A DNA stretch of 43,203 bases from Bacteroidales bacterium (GTDB lineage: Bacteria; Planctomycetota; Planctomycetia; Gemmatales; Gemmataceae). Shown piece after piece: positions 1 through 8,254 of the stretch. Under the pieces are notes generated by a model that was not told the origin of the DNA, made no database searches, and worked only from the letters and a program-made list of their open reading frames with translations. A program made the position numbers and the translations under genes. The DNA is taken from NCBI GenBank assembly GCA_026931725.1, contig JAIXLE010000203.1, positions 1 to 43,203 on the forward strand, in the 5' to 3' direction. Positions within the stretch are counted from its first letter, which is position 1. The number at the start of each line of letters is the position of its first letter.

Positions 1-2463
1 GTGCCCAGCGGTTGGAGTTCCTGGACCGAATCGGGTCAGTCGTTCCGCCAGTACGGAGATGACACGCTGCGGGAGGAAGGCGGAAGCATCGGTTCCGCGC
101 GGGCCTGGGTCACGAACACGGTGGCGCGGGATGTTCAGGTATCCTCATCGCTCTATGTGGATAGCCTCATCCCAGCGGGGGTGTTTCTTCGGGGCACCAA
201 CCTCGCCACTGCGAAACCTTCATACTACGCCGTGACCGTGGTGCGGGGAGTCGAACTCAAACTCTGGAAAGTCTCCCAAGGGCAATCGACTCTACTGGCT
301 TCGGTCAAATCCAATTCCTGGGTGAGCGGGGAATGGCTACAAGTCTCCCTGTCCGCACAGGGGAACACGCTCCGGGTGCAACTGCTACGGGCGGACACCG
401 GGCAATATCTGAACGCCAACGGAACGTGGGGCACCACGCCGACCTGGGCGTTGACCCGCACCGACAGCACGATTTCGCAAAGCGGCAGTGTGGGTATCCT
501 GCGGAATAGCGGTTACGCCGGACAGATTCAGTTCGATAACGTGATTGTCACCGCACCCACCGGAAGCACGATTCCGACGATTCCTACCGAGCAGGATAAA
601 CCGACTTCACCTCCGCCCCCGCCGCAAGATACGGGAGGCACACCGAGTACCTCACCCACCCCCGTGCCACCGACCCCCACGCCGGTCAACCCTTCGCTGC
701 CCGTGGTGCCACGGACATACGACTGGATTCGGGTGGCCAATCTGGCCTACTACGGGACACCGTTCGGCAGCATCGAGAACAGCCTGTTGCAAGCGGGCGT
801 GGACCTCGTCATTCCCAACTTGCAGTATCAGCAGACGATTGCCGACATCAACTCAAAGACTCCGCAGTTCATCTATACGAATTTGTCGAACATGTATCTG
901 GGTCTTTTGACGGACTGGAATGAATACGCTGACCGCACACACTCAGACCGTGAAGCCGCGTTCTACCATGTCACGCGGGAGACACCGTTCAACGGATCGA
1001 GTCCTTCCTCCATTCCCGTCGAGCAGTTCTGGGGTGTCTATCAGAGTCCGAATGGGAAAAGCTGGACCGACTGGACCCGAGAAGCCCGCGATACCCGTTC
1101 GACACTGACGTTGGGTCGCCTCGGGAGTTCCACGGCGTTCGGGTATGTCGAAAAGTATCGAGAATTGAACGTCACTCTGCAATCCGCGGCTGCGTCCGGT
1201 TGGCGGGGCACGCTGGAATACGTCGCCGCCGTCGATGCCCAAGGTCGACCGACACTCTGGAAGACACTCGCAATCGGCTCGGACGGCACCGCCGGGCTTA
1301 CCCGAAGTGGCACCATCACCTTCAACCCACCGCGGGACTGGGTGGCCGCCTCAATCGGAGGCAGTGCGCGGTTCTTCTATACCCGCATCCGCACCACGTC
1401 GGATGGTATCGCGCCGATCGCCAAGACGGTTCTGGGCCGGGATTACACGGTCAACGGCACCATCCCGGCGTTCGATAGCCGTGCCGACAAGGATGGCGAT
1501 GGCTACTTGAACGATGCGGAATACGCCCACCGACGGCCGGGGATGAACGCCCGATTCCAGTACGAAAGCCGACTTTTCTACCCGTACTACGGTGAGATGC
1601 GGTATGCGACGAATGTTTCCTCCCCCGCGTTCCGGGCCTGGGCCGTGGATTATCATGTGCGAGTCGCCAAAGCCTACCCACTGTCTACGGGTTTCTTTGT
1701 CGATAATTCGATTGGCCGGCTGTCTGTTGATTCCTCACTGGTACAAGAACGATTAACCGGGTATTTGACCGATTATGGCTCCCTGCTCGGGATGGTCAAT
1801 AAGCGACTGGCCGTGGACGGGAAATGGTTGATCGCCAACACTTCGGGCGCGGGAACGTCGGCTGAGTCCATCTTGCGGAACGGGGTATCGTACCTGGAAG
1901 AGTTTGGCCTACGACCGATGACTTCCAACACCGTGCAATTCGAGGATCTGGCGGCGATTGTGGCCTACCGTCGGGAATTGTCCGGCGGGCGTGCTTATGA
2001 GATTCTGGACAGCTTGCCGACGGGCGGGTTCGACGCGATGAATCCGCGACTGCAACTGGCGACGTTGGCGATGTATTACCTCGTGGCGGACCCGGATTTA
2101 TCCTTCCTGATGGTCAACGGTGGGAATGAGCCATCGAGCAGTTGGTCCCGGCACTGGATCGGCGCGATCACCTACGATGTGGGGCGGCCACGAGAAACCT
2201 GGTCTGTGTTCGCCGCCGGGACCGACCCCGCGAACGCGACACTGGATTACAAGGTTTATCAACGGCAGTATGAGAATGCGTTGGTGTTGTACAAACCACT
2301 TTCTTATACTCGCGGCACCGCAGGCACCACGGCCGACAACACCGCGACCACGCACGTTCTCGATGGTTGGTATCGCCCATTATACGCGGATGGTTCCCTC
2401 GGGAAGCCGGTCAACCGGGTCACGCTCCGAAATGGTGAAGGAGCGATTCTGGTCAAAGCCTGA
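1..2463 (+). CDS. Secreted glycosidase-like protein with lectin-like domain (5'-partial)
   Basis: The frame is open from base 1 with no upstream start visible, so the N-terminus lies outside the window; 820 residues are seen. Residues about 30-185 form a beta-rich segment resembling a LamG/concanavalin-type carbohydrate-binding domain, ending in QIQFDNVIVTAP. A Pro/Thr-rich linker follows at about 187-237. The rest (about 240-820) begins TYDWIRVANLAYYG and has the look of the putative TIM-barrel glycoside hydrolases of unknown specificity, with a C-terminal beta segment ending GEGAILVKA. An EF-hand-like calcium loop, DKDGDGYLNDAEY, starts at residue 496. The architecture points to an exported polysaccharide-active protein. 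Catalytic residues cannot be assigned by eye, and the hydrolase assignment is inference from overall resemblance. It is separated by 134 bp from the ABC genes, so co-transcription is uncertain. Confidence 0.6.
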   Translation: MPSGWSSWTESGQSFRQYGDDTLREEGGSIGSARAWVTNTVARDVQVSSSLYVDSLIPAGVFLRGTNLATAKPSYYAVTVVRGVELKLWKVSQGQSTLLASVKSNSWVSGEWLQVSLSAQGNTLRVQLLRADTGQYLNANGTWGTTPTWALTRTDSTISQSGSVGILRNSGYAGQIQFDNVIVTAPTGSTIPTIPTEQDKPTSPPPPPQDTGGTPSTSPTPVPPTPTPVNPSLPVVPRTYDWIRVANLAYYGTPFGSIENSLLQAGVDLVIPNLQYQQTIADINSKTPQFIYTNLSNMYLGLLTDWNEYADRTHSDREAAFYHVTRETPFNGSSPSSIPVEQFWGVYQSPNGKSWTDWTREARDTRSTLTLGRLGSSTAFGYVEKYRELNVTLQSAAASGWRGTLEYVAAVDAQGRPTLWKTLAIGSDGTAGLTRSGTITFNPPRDWVAASIGGSARFFYTRIRTTSDGIAPIAKTVLGRDYTVNGTIPAFDSRADKDGDGYLNDAEYAHRRPGMNARFQYESRLFYPYYGEMRYATNVSSPAFRAWAVDYHVRVAKAYPLSTGFFVDNSIGRLSVDSSLVQERLTGYLTDYGSLLGMVNKRLAVDGKWLIANTSGAGTSAESILRNGVSYLEEFGLRPMTSNTVQFEDLAAIVAYRRELSGGRAYEILDSLPTGGFDAMNPRLQLATLAMYYLVADPDLSFLMVNGGNEPSSSWSRHWIGAITYDVGRPRETWSVFAAGTDPANATLDYKVYQRQYENALVLYKPLSYTRGTAGTTADNTATTHVLDGWYRPLYADGSLGKPVNRVTLRNGEGAILVKA

Positions 2464-2480
2464 TCGGACGCACTATCTTG

Positions 2481-2509
2481 TTGTGAACGACCAGTCTGTC
2501 GGGTATGTG
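2481..2509 (+). promoter_or_regulatory. Candidate sigma70-type promoter before the ABC cluster
   Basis: TTGTGA (2481-2486), a 17-base spacer and TATGTG (2504-2509) lie in the gap between the glycosidase-like gene and the ABC ATPase. The match is moderate. A small hairpin (GGGTAT/ATACCC, 2501-2516) overlaps the -10. The call rests on sequence resemblance only. Confidence 0.25.
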
Positions 2510-2597
2510 TATACCCCAGCGGATCGTTCTCCCCCGAATGCGGCAGCGAATGGGAGAACCGAACCTTCCCATTGTGTCTTGCCCGGTTTTGATGCTC

Positions 2598-4118
2598 ATG
2601 TCACTTGCCCCCGTACTGGAAGCCACCGCGATCACGAAGCAGTTCCCCGGTGTGCGGGCACTGGATGGTGTCTCTCTTCAAGTCCATGCCGGAGAAGTTG
2701 TCGCCGTTGTGGGTGAGAACGGGGCCGGGAAATCCACGTTGATGAAGGTGCTGGCCGGGGTCTATCAACCCGATTCCGGGGCACTGCATCGGAACGGGGT
2801 GCCGATCCATTTTGACACCCCACTGGCCGCCATGCGGGCGGGAATTAGCCTGATTCACCAGGAACTGAACCTTGCGGAAAACCTCTCGGTCGCGGATAAC
2901 CTGTTCCTGGGCCGTGAACCCACCTGGGGCGGGCCACTCCGGTTCGTCGATCGCGCCACCATTCGACATCGTGGAACCGAGTTACTGCAACGGGTCGGGC
3001 TCGATACCACGCTTTTACCGCACATCGTGGGTCGGCTTCCCCCAGGGCAGAAGCAGCTCGTCGAGATCGCGCGGGCTCTCGGGTTGGATGCCAAAGTCCT
3101 CATCATGGATGAACCGACTTCCAGCCTCACGCAACGGGAAACCGATCGGCTGTACACCGTCATCGACAACTTGAAGGCAGCCGGTGTTTCGGTCGTGTAC
3201 ATCTCCCATCGCCTGGCCGAAGTGACTCGGGTTGCGGGTCGTGCGGTCGTCCTGCGGGACGGTCGATTGGCCGGAGAACTGGCGCAAGCCGAACTCACGC
3301 ATGAAAACCTTGTTCGGCTCATGGTCGGTCGGGATCTTCACCAATTCTTCCCCCGTGAGCATCGGCAAAGCCACGGCCCCGAACGGCTGACGGTGTCCGG
3401 GTTACGCTGGGTCGGCAGCAAAGCCGCTCCTGCTACGTTCGCGGTACGAGCCGGGGAAGTATTCGGCATGGCTGGGTTGATCGGCGCGGGCCGCACGGAA
3501 CTCGCCGAGGCCATTTTTGGCGTGCGGGCGATTGCGACAGGAGAAGTGCGCGTTGATGGTCAGCCGATCCGGGTGCGGGAACCGCGTGATGCCATCCATG
3601 CCGGGGTGTTGCTGGTGCCCGAAGATCGGCGATTGCACGGTTTGGTGATCGACAACAGCGTCGGCTTCAATTTGAGTCTGCCCAATTTGCACATGTTGAG
3701 CAGAACCCTACTACGGCTCATCGTTCCGCAACGGGAACGAGCATTCCATCAGCGGATGATCGCGCGATTGCGTATCCGCACTCCGACCGCATCGCAACGG
3801 GCCGGGTTGCTCTCCGGGGGCAATCAACAAAAAATCGTCTTTGCGCGATGGCTGGCACGGGGACCGGCGGTCCTGATTCTGGATGAACCGACACGCGGTG
3901 TCGATGTCGGAGCTAAGGCGGAAATCTATCAACTCATCGACGAGTTGGCCGGTCAGGGGGTCGCCATCCTGATGATTTCGAGCGACATGGAAGAGTTGCT
4001 CGGCATGTCGGATCGGGTGATTGTTCTGCATGAAGGCCGTGTGGCGGGGGAGTTATCCCGCGATCAACTGAGCGAAGTGGCCGTGATGCGACTGGCCACA
4101 GGGGGAGCATCGGAATGA
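2598..4118 (+). CDS. Sugar ABC transporter ATP-binding protein (RbsA/MglA-like, two NBDs)
   Basis: This is the cytoplasmic ATPase of a CUT2-type (ribose/galactose/xylose-like) importer, with two fused nucleotide-binding domains (506 aa, usual size about 500). The first domain has Walker A GENGAGKST at residues 39-47 and Walker B KVLIMDEPTSSL. The second has the degenerate Walker A typical of this family (GLIGAGRTEL), an LSGGNQQK signature and the LILDEPTRGVDVGAK segment. In-frame ATGs occur at 2505, 2592 and 2598. I chose 2598 (MSLAPVLEATAITKQF) because family similarity begins just after it; 2592 is equally possible and the 2505 extension looks non-coding. No clear Shine-Dalgarno is visible. 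The stop overlaps the permease start as ATGA. No periplasmic binding protein is present in the window, so the sugar cannot be named. Confidence 0.9.
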   Translation: MSLAPVLEATAITKQFPGVRALDGVSLQVHAGEVVAVVGENGAGKSTLMKVLAGVYQPDSGALHRNGVPIHFDTPLAAMRAGISLIHQELNLAENLSVADNLFLGREPTWGGPLRFVDRATIRHRGTELLQRVGLDTTLLPHIVGRLPPGQKQLVEIARALGLDAKVLIMDEPTSSLTQRETDRLYTVIDNLKAAGVSVVYISHRLAEVTRVAGRAVVLRDGRLAGELAQAELTHENLVRLMVGRDLHQFFPREHRQSHGPERLTVSGLRWVGSKAAPATFAVRAGEVFGMAGLIGAGRTELAEAIFGVRAIATGEVRVDGQPIRVREPRDAIHAGVLLVPEDRRLHGLVIDNSVGFNLSLPNLHMLSRTLLRLIVPQRERAFHQRMIARLRIRTPTASQRAGLLSGGNQQKIVFARWLARGPAVLILDEPTRGVDVGAKAEIYQLIDELAGQGVAILMISSDMEELLGMSDRVIVLHEGRVAGELSRDQLSEVAVMRLATGGASE

Positions 4119-5101
4119 CGCGGATCGCGGGTGTATTCGTGCTGGTTGTCAGCCTGTATGCTTGGCTGTATTTCTCGAACCCTGATAATTTCGGGGCGAA
4201 TGTGGTCGTGGACCTGCTCAATCGGCACGGGTTTTACGGCCTGTTGACGTTGGGGGTCGGCGTGTTGATTATCACGGGCGGCATTGATTTGTCGATCGGT
4301 TCGGTGGTCGCGCTGGGGGCGGTGAGCTTTGGTGTCCTCATGCGGTCGGGGGTGCCTCCGGTTCTGGCGGCGATGCTGGTGGGCCTGGGCGGCGCGCTGA
4401 TCGGCTTGCTGCACGGGATCCTCTGCACTTATGGGCAACTGCAATCATTCCTCGTGACGTTGTGCGGATTATTCGTCTATCGCGGATTGGCACGCACAAT
4501 CTCAGGGATCGGAGAGCACACAGCCGAACAGACTGTCTCTCTGTATTCCATCAAGGCGGAGCAACCGTCCGCCGCGTCGGCACTTGATGCGTTGCGTGCC
4601 GGAATCGTGGGCAAGCAGGCGAACGGAGCACTGGATTTCCCGATGGAATTCGTGCTGATGTTGGGTTTTGCCGCGATTCTGGCGGTGGTACTACACGGGT
4701 CCGCGGCGGGGCGATACTGGTACGCGGTCGGCTCCAATCGACAGGCAGCCCGCTATTCAGGAGTGAACGCGGATCGGCACCAGATCATCGCCTTCATCAT
4801 CTCCTCGACGTGTGCGGCGTTGGGGGGCGTGATTCTGCTGCTCGATTTTGCCTCGGTGGACCCGGCCAGTGCGGGGGCGGAGTTTGAATTGTTGGCTATC
4901 ACCGGTGCGGTCATCGGCGGATGCAGCCTGCGGGGTGGAGAGGGCACGATTGTCGGAATCGTCCTCGGGGCTGCGATCCTACCCGCGATCAACAAACTGA
5001 ATATCTTCCTGGGCATCCCGAACACGGTCATTCCGATTGTAGTCGGTCTGACGTTACTCGCGGGGGCGAGTCTGGATGAAATCCTCCGCCGCCGGGGATG
5101 A
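4115..5101 (+). CDS. Sugar ABC transporter permease (RbsC-like, BPD_transp_2 family)
   Basis: A 328-residue polytopic inner-membrane protein and partner of the preceding ATPase, with which it shares an ATGA overlap. It shows the family hallmark GGIDLSIGSVVALGA after the second hydrophobic segment and the conserved C-terminal half GAEFELLAITGAVIGGCSLRGGEGTIVGIVLGA. Several hydrophobic stretches alternate with short loops, as expected for 8-10 helices. The length matches RbsC-type permeases (about 320-340). The central stretch around residues 125-175 is a longer hydrophilic insert than in compact homologues. The missing substrate-binding protein must be supplied from elsewhere or lie upstream of the window. 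Confidence 0.9.
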   Translation: MTRIAGVFVLVVSLYAWLYFSNPDNFGANVVVDLLNRHGFYGLLTLGVGVLIITGGIDLSIGSVVALGAVSFGVLMRSGVPPVLAAMLVGLGGALIGLLHGILCTYGQLQSFLVTLCGLFVYRGLARTISGIGEHTAEQTVSLYSIKAEQPSAASALDALRAGIVGKQANGALDFPMEFVLMLGFAAILAVVLHGSAAGRYWYAVGSNRQAARYSGVNADRHQIIAFIISSTCAALGGVILLLDFASVDPASAGAEFELLAITGAVIGGCSLRGGEGTIVGIVLGAAILPAINKLNIFLGIPNTVIPIVVGLTLLAGASLDEILRRRG

Positions 5102-5123
5102 ACCCCGTGACCGCTTTCCGGTG

Positions 5124-6017
5124 ATGTGGACCATGCTGCCCGAAGACATTCTCCGTCAGGTCCGGCGTTTGCAGATTCGGGCACGCCGGGCTGTCACGTC
5201 CCGGTTGACGGGGGCGTACCACTCCGCGTTCAAAGGGGCCGGTCTGACGTTTGTCGATGCCCGACCGTACCAACCCGGTGACGATGTGCGACGCATCGAC
5301 TGGAACCTGACCGCCCGCACGGGTCAACCATTCCTCAAGCGATTTTCAGAAGATCGAGAACAAACTATCTTACTGGTTGTGGACTTGTCCCGGAGTCTGC
5401 ATTTCGGCACGGGAACCGCCACGAAACGAACCGTCGCGGCGGAACTGGCGGCCCTGATCGCTTTCACCGCCCTGGAGAACCACGACCGGATCGGCTTCCT
5501 GGGCTTCACGGATCGGATCGAACGACATGTCCCACCCGGCCAGGGTGTCCGACACATCCTACGCCTACTGCGGGACATCCTGTACTATGAACCCGCATCA
5601 CCCGGCACCGATCTGACCCTGGTTCTCGACGCGGTGGGACATCTGGTCCATCGGCGCGCGGTGCTGTTCCTGATGAGTGATTTCCTCGACACCGGCTACG
5701 ATGTCCCACTTCGCCGCTTAGCCCAACAGCACGATCTGATCCTCATTCGGATTCAAGATGCCCGTGAACGGTCCTGGCCGCCTATCGGGTTGGTCCAATT
5801 CGAGGACGCGGAAACCGGGGAACAGCAACTCGTGGATACGGCCTCTCGGGGATTCGCTGAGTCATTCGCACAACGCATCGCAGAGCAGGACGCGGAATTC
5901 CAAAAACGGACACGAACAGCAGGAGTGGACGGGATTACCATTTCCACCAGCGGCAATCATGCGGAGGAACTGATTCGCTTCTTCCATCTCCGGGAACGGA
6001 GGCTGCGACACGGATGA
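5124..6017 (+). CDS. DUF58 domain protein with vWA-like fold
   Basis: Recognised from the DUF58 signature YQPGDDVRRIDWNLTAR followed by GQPFLKRFSEDRE. A degenerate MIDAS-type motif, DLSRS, begins near residue 87 in LLVVDLSRS, and the C-terminal half reads like a vWA domain (AVLFLMSDFLD, then DLILIRIQDARER). Such proteins usually work with a MoxR AAA+ ATPase and Bat-type membrane proteins in envelope or chaperone-like functions; no MoxR gene is present here. Start choices are ATG 5076 (26-base overlap with the permease), GTG 5121, ATG 5124 and ATG 5133. Homology begins at MLPEDILRQVRRLQIR (5133), so 5124 or 5133 is likeliest. None has a strong ribosome-binding site. It overlaps the next gene by ATGA. 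Confidence 0.85.
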   Translation: MWTMLPEDILRQVRRLQIRARRAVTSRLTGAYHSAFKGAGLTFVDARPYQPGDDVRRIDWNLTARTGQPFLKRFSEDREQTILLVVDLSRSLHFGTGTATKRTVAAELAALIAFTALENHDRIGFLGFTDRIERHVPPGQGVRHILRLLRDILYYEPASPGTDLTLVLDAVGHLVHRRAVLFLMSDFLDTGYDVPLRRLAQQHDLILIRIQDARERSWPPIGLVQFEDAETGEQQLVDTASRGFAESFAQRIAEQDAEFQKRTRTAGVDGITISTSGNHAEELIRFFHLRERRLRHG

Positions 6018-6937
6018 TCGCCTGCGTCCTAGCCGTGTGCAGTTTTGGGATGGCCGCCCTGCCCTTGGCAACCGCGCGGGTCGATCACGACACCATACGT
6101 CTATCCGATGTGGTCCGGGTCACGTTGATTGTGGAGGGCTCGGCTCCGCTGCGTGTGGAGATGGCGGAGACAGTCCCCGATGTCCCATCCGCGGAAGTCT
6201 GGCATGTCCGCCCAGTGGGACCAGCCCAGATGGAAACGCTCTCGGATGGCCGGCAGCGTTGGAGCCGATCGTTTCGGGCGGACCCCTTTACGACAGGTTC
6301 CCCTCTGCGTTTGGGCTTCACGACCGCATGGGTCATGAGTGGGACGGACCCCGTGCGACACCGCCTCACTTGGCCGGAAGTCGCCGTTCATGTCTCTTCG
6401 TCGCTGCAACCCGACACGGAACCACGTCCGATCACGGGGATCGAAAAATGGCCACCGACCCCGGTTCCAACGGGAACATCGCCCCGGATGCTCCCCGTAA
6501 TCGTCATCGGGTCCATGTTCCTGTTGGGACTGGGACTGGTACTCGTATGGCGATGGCGACGCAAGCGGTCCCCGACCCATTCCGCACAGGCCGAAGCGCT
6601 GGCGGCACTGAACGCATGGCACACGGCGGACCGCACGCCGTTGGAGTGTGCCAACCGTCTCCGTCAGACTCTCCGACGTTTTCTGGAACGCAGTGCGGGT
6701 ATCCCGATTGGCACACGGACCAATGAAGAATTGATGCGTGCATTCCCGTTCCCTCATGGGTCTGAGGACGCGGTGGAGACACTCTTGCAGATACTGTCTC
6801 AATGTGACCATGTCCGCTTCGGAGGGCCGACACACGCGGAATGGGACTGGGACATCCTCCTTCCGCAAGTGCATTCCGCGATCGTCGCCCTTGCGGAAGC
6901 CCAGTCGGACAGACCCGGAGTGTCTCATATCTCATGA
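6014..6937 (+). CDS. BatD-like membrane protein
   Basis: A 307-residue protein directly coupled (ATGA overlaps on both sides) to the DUF58 gene and the LRR gene. Residues 1-22 form a signal peptide (MIACVLAVCSFGMAALPLA). A beta-rich extracytoplasmic segment up to about 140 follows (DTIRLSDVVRVTLIVEG is the typical opening of BatD/oxygen-tolerance proteins). Next come a membrane helix at about 160-182 (MLPVIVIGSMFLLGLGLVLVW), a basic RWRRKR stop-transfer and a cytoplasmic helical domain of about 110 residues with RLRQTLRRFLE, reminiscent of the BatD/DUF4381 C-terminus. The domain order and the DUF58 neighbour support a Bat/MoxR-system partner. The call is by architecture because sequence identity to named families is low. 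Confidence 0.6.
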   Translation: MIACVLAVCSFGMAALPLATARVDHDTIRLSDVVRVTLIVEGSAPLRVEMAETVPDVPSAEVWHVRPVGPAQMETLSDGRQRWSRSFRADPFTTGSPLRLGFTTAWVMSGTDPVRHRLTWPEVAVHVSSSLQPDTEPRPITGIEKWPPTPVPTGTSPRMLPVIVIGSMFLLGLGLVLVWRWRRKRSPTHSAQAEALAALNAWHTADRTPLECANRLRQTLRRFLERSAGIPIGTRTNEELMRAFPFPHGSEDAVETLLQILSQCDHVRFGGPTHAEWDWDILLPQVHSAIVALAEAQSDRPGVSHIS

Positions 6938-8133
6938 GTGATGCGGATGCTCTGATCGCTGCCGCGACGGCTGCCCCGGATGATGACTTGCCGCGCCTGG
7001 TGCTGGCGGACTGGATCGAGGAACAGGGTGACTCCGCACGGGCCGCCTTCCTGCGCGCACAGGTGCAACTGGGTCAGGCGAAACCGTGGGAACCGTTTGC
7101 GATCACTTGCCGTCATCATCGCCGCGACTGGCTAACCGGGCAACCGTGGCGACACACGCTCCCGGCACTCCCGGCACGGGGATTGGAATGGCACCCAATT
7201 GTCCCATTTCATCGTGGGTTGCCGTGGTCGCTGCTGGTTCGGGATCTCACCGCGTTCCTGGAACACGCATCCGAGATTTTTGATTTGTTCCCCATCGGTC
7301 AACTCCATCTCCCCACGGGGACGCTCGACCAATGGCGGGCGTTCGCGCGGGGACATTGGTTGAACCGGGTGCGGTCGATCCACTTTTTCGGCACGGCGAC
7401 ACCGATTGAACCTGTGCGGGAATTGTGCGGTTCGCCTTGGGCCGCGGGAATTCGGGAACTCGTTTTCGAGGTCGCGGGACGATCCGGGATGCCAGAGGTG
7501 CTGCGGGGTTTGCTGAACTCTCCCTTGGCGCGTAACCTGAACAGTTTGGAACTTCGGGCCATCGGTTCTGCCAACGGGACCGAACTGGTGGATGTCCTCG
7601 CGCAAGCGGACCTGATGAATCTCACGCACCTGGGCCTCTCTGTCTTTCCCGCCACGCCCCGTAATCTCACGGCCTTGGCCGGTAGCCCGCTGTTCCCAAA
7701 ATTAGAGCAACTTGCTTTTCGGGATAGTCCGATCACGGGTGACAACCTTCCCAACTTGTTCCCCGATCCATCCCCTGCCAGACGCGATCGAGAACTCGTG
7801 GCCCTGGACCTCACTGGGTGTGCGGTACGGGAACTGTCGGCTTTGCGTGGTCCGTCCTCTTTGCGATGCGTGTATCTGGCACGGAATCCGTTGGGTGATG
7901 CGGGTGTGGTCGGTCTATCCCATTTCTGGCACACTTGGCGCGAATTGGACCTGCGTGGCAATGCCATCACCGATGTGGGTGTCGATGCCCTGCTTGCCGG
8001 TGAGCGACCAACCGAACTCGTTGCGTTACGCCTTGATGACAACCTGATTTCAGCCCCTTCCGTACTGCGTTTGCGTCAGCGGTTTGGCGAGACAATCGTT
8101 ATCACTTCCGAACATACTCCTACAAATCCGTGA
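6934..8133 (+). CDS. TIGR02996 domain / leucine-rich repeat protein
   Basis: A 399-residue, probably cytoplasmic protein. Residues 2-48 are the repeat-companion domain (TIGR02996) best known from Gemmata-type planctomycetes: SDADALIAAATAAPDDDLPRL, then VLADWIEEQGD and AAFLRAQVQL. The remainder contains irregular leucine-rich repeats, clearest at about 230-385 (NLTHLGLSVFPATPRNLTAL; LRCVYLARNPLGDAGVVGL; RELDLRGNAITDVGVDALL; LVALRLDDNLIS). The function of the family is unknown. The start ATG lies inside the previous stop (ATGA), indicating translational coupling to the DUF58/BatD pair. No signal peptide or membrane segment is seen. Confidence 0.85.
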   Translation: MSDADALIAAATAAPDDDLPRLVLADWIEEQGDSARAAFLRAQVQLGQAKPWEPFAITCRHHRRDWLTGQPWRHTLPALPARGLEWHPIVPFHRGLPWSLLVRDLTAFLEHASEIFDLFPIGQLHLPTGTLDQWRAFARGHWLNRVRSIHFFGTATPIEPVRELCGSPWAAGIRELVFEVAGRSGMPEVLRGLLNSPLARNLNSLELRAIGSANGTELVDVLAQADLMNLTHLGLSVFPATPRNLTALAGSPLFPKLEQLAFRDSPITGDNLPNLFPDPSPARRDRELVALDLTGCAVRELSALRGPSSLRCVYLARNPLGDAGVVGLSHFWHTWRELDLRGNAITDVGVDALLAGERPTELVALRLDDNLISAPSVLRLRQRFGETIVITSEHTPTNP

Positions 8134-8190
8134 TACAGAGCAAGAATGGCACATACAATTTCGTCACTGGATCAGGAACGGAGTCGCTCT

Positions 8191-8218
8191 TTGACCGGGA
8201 AATCCGTATCTGTAACAA
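8191..8218 (+). promoter_or_regulatory. Candidate promoter for nuoN
   Basis: TTGACC (8191-8196, five of six matches to the -35 consensus), a 16-base spacer and TAACAA (8213-8218) sit in the 115-bp gap before nuoN, 37 bases upstream of its ATG. The position fits transcription of nuoN. The -10 match is weak. Confidence 0.35.
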
Positions 8219-8254
8219 CACCGCAGACTGACTCTCCGCGTTTCCGGTGTGCTG

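Noticed and set aside
6101..6928. A 275-codon minus-strand open frame
   Set aside because: It is antisense to the BatD-like gene, which is better supported by its signal peptide, membrane helix and ATGA overlaps on both sides.
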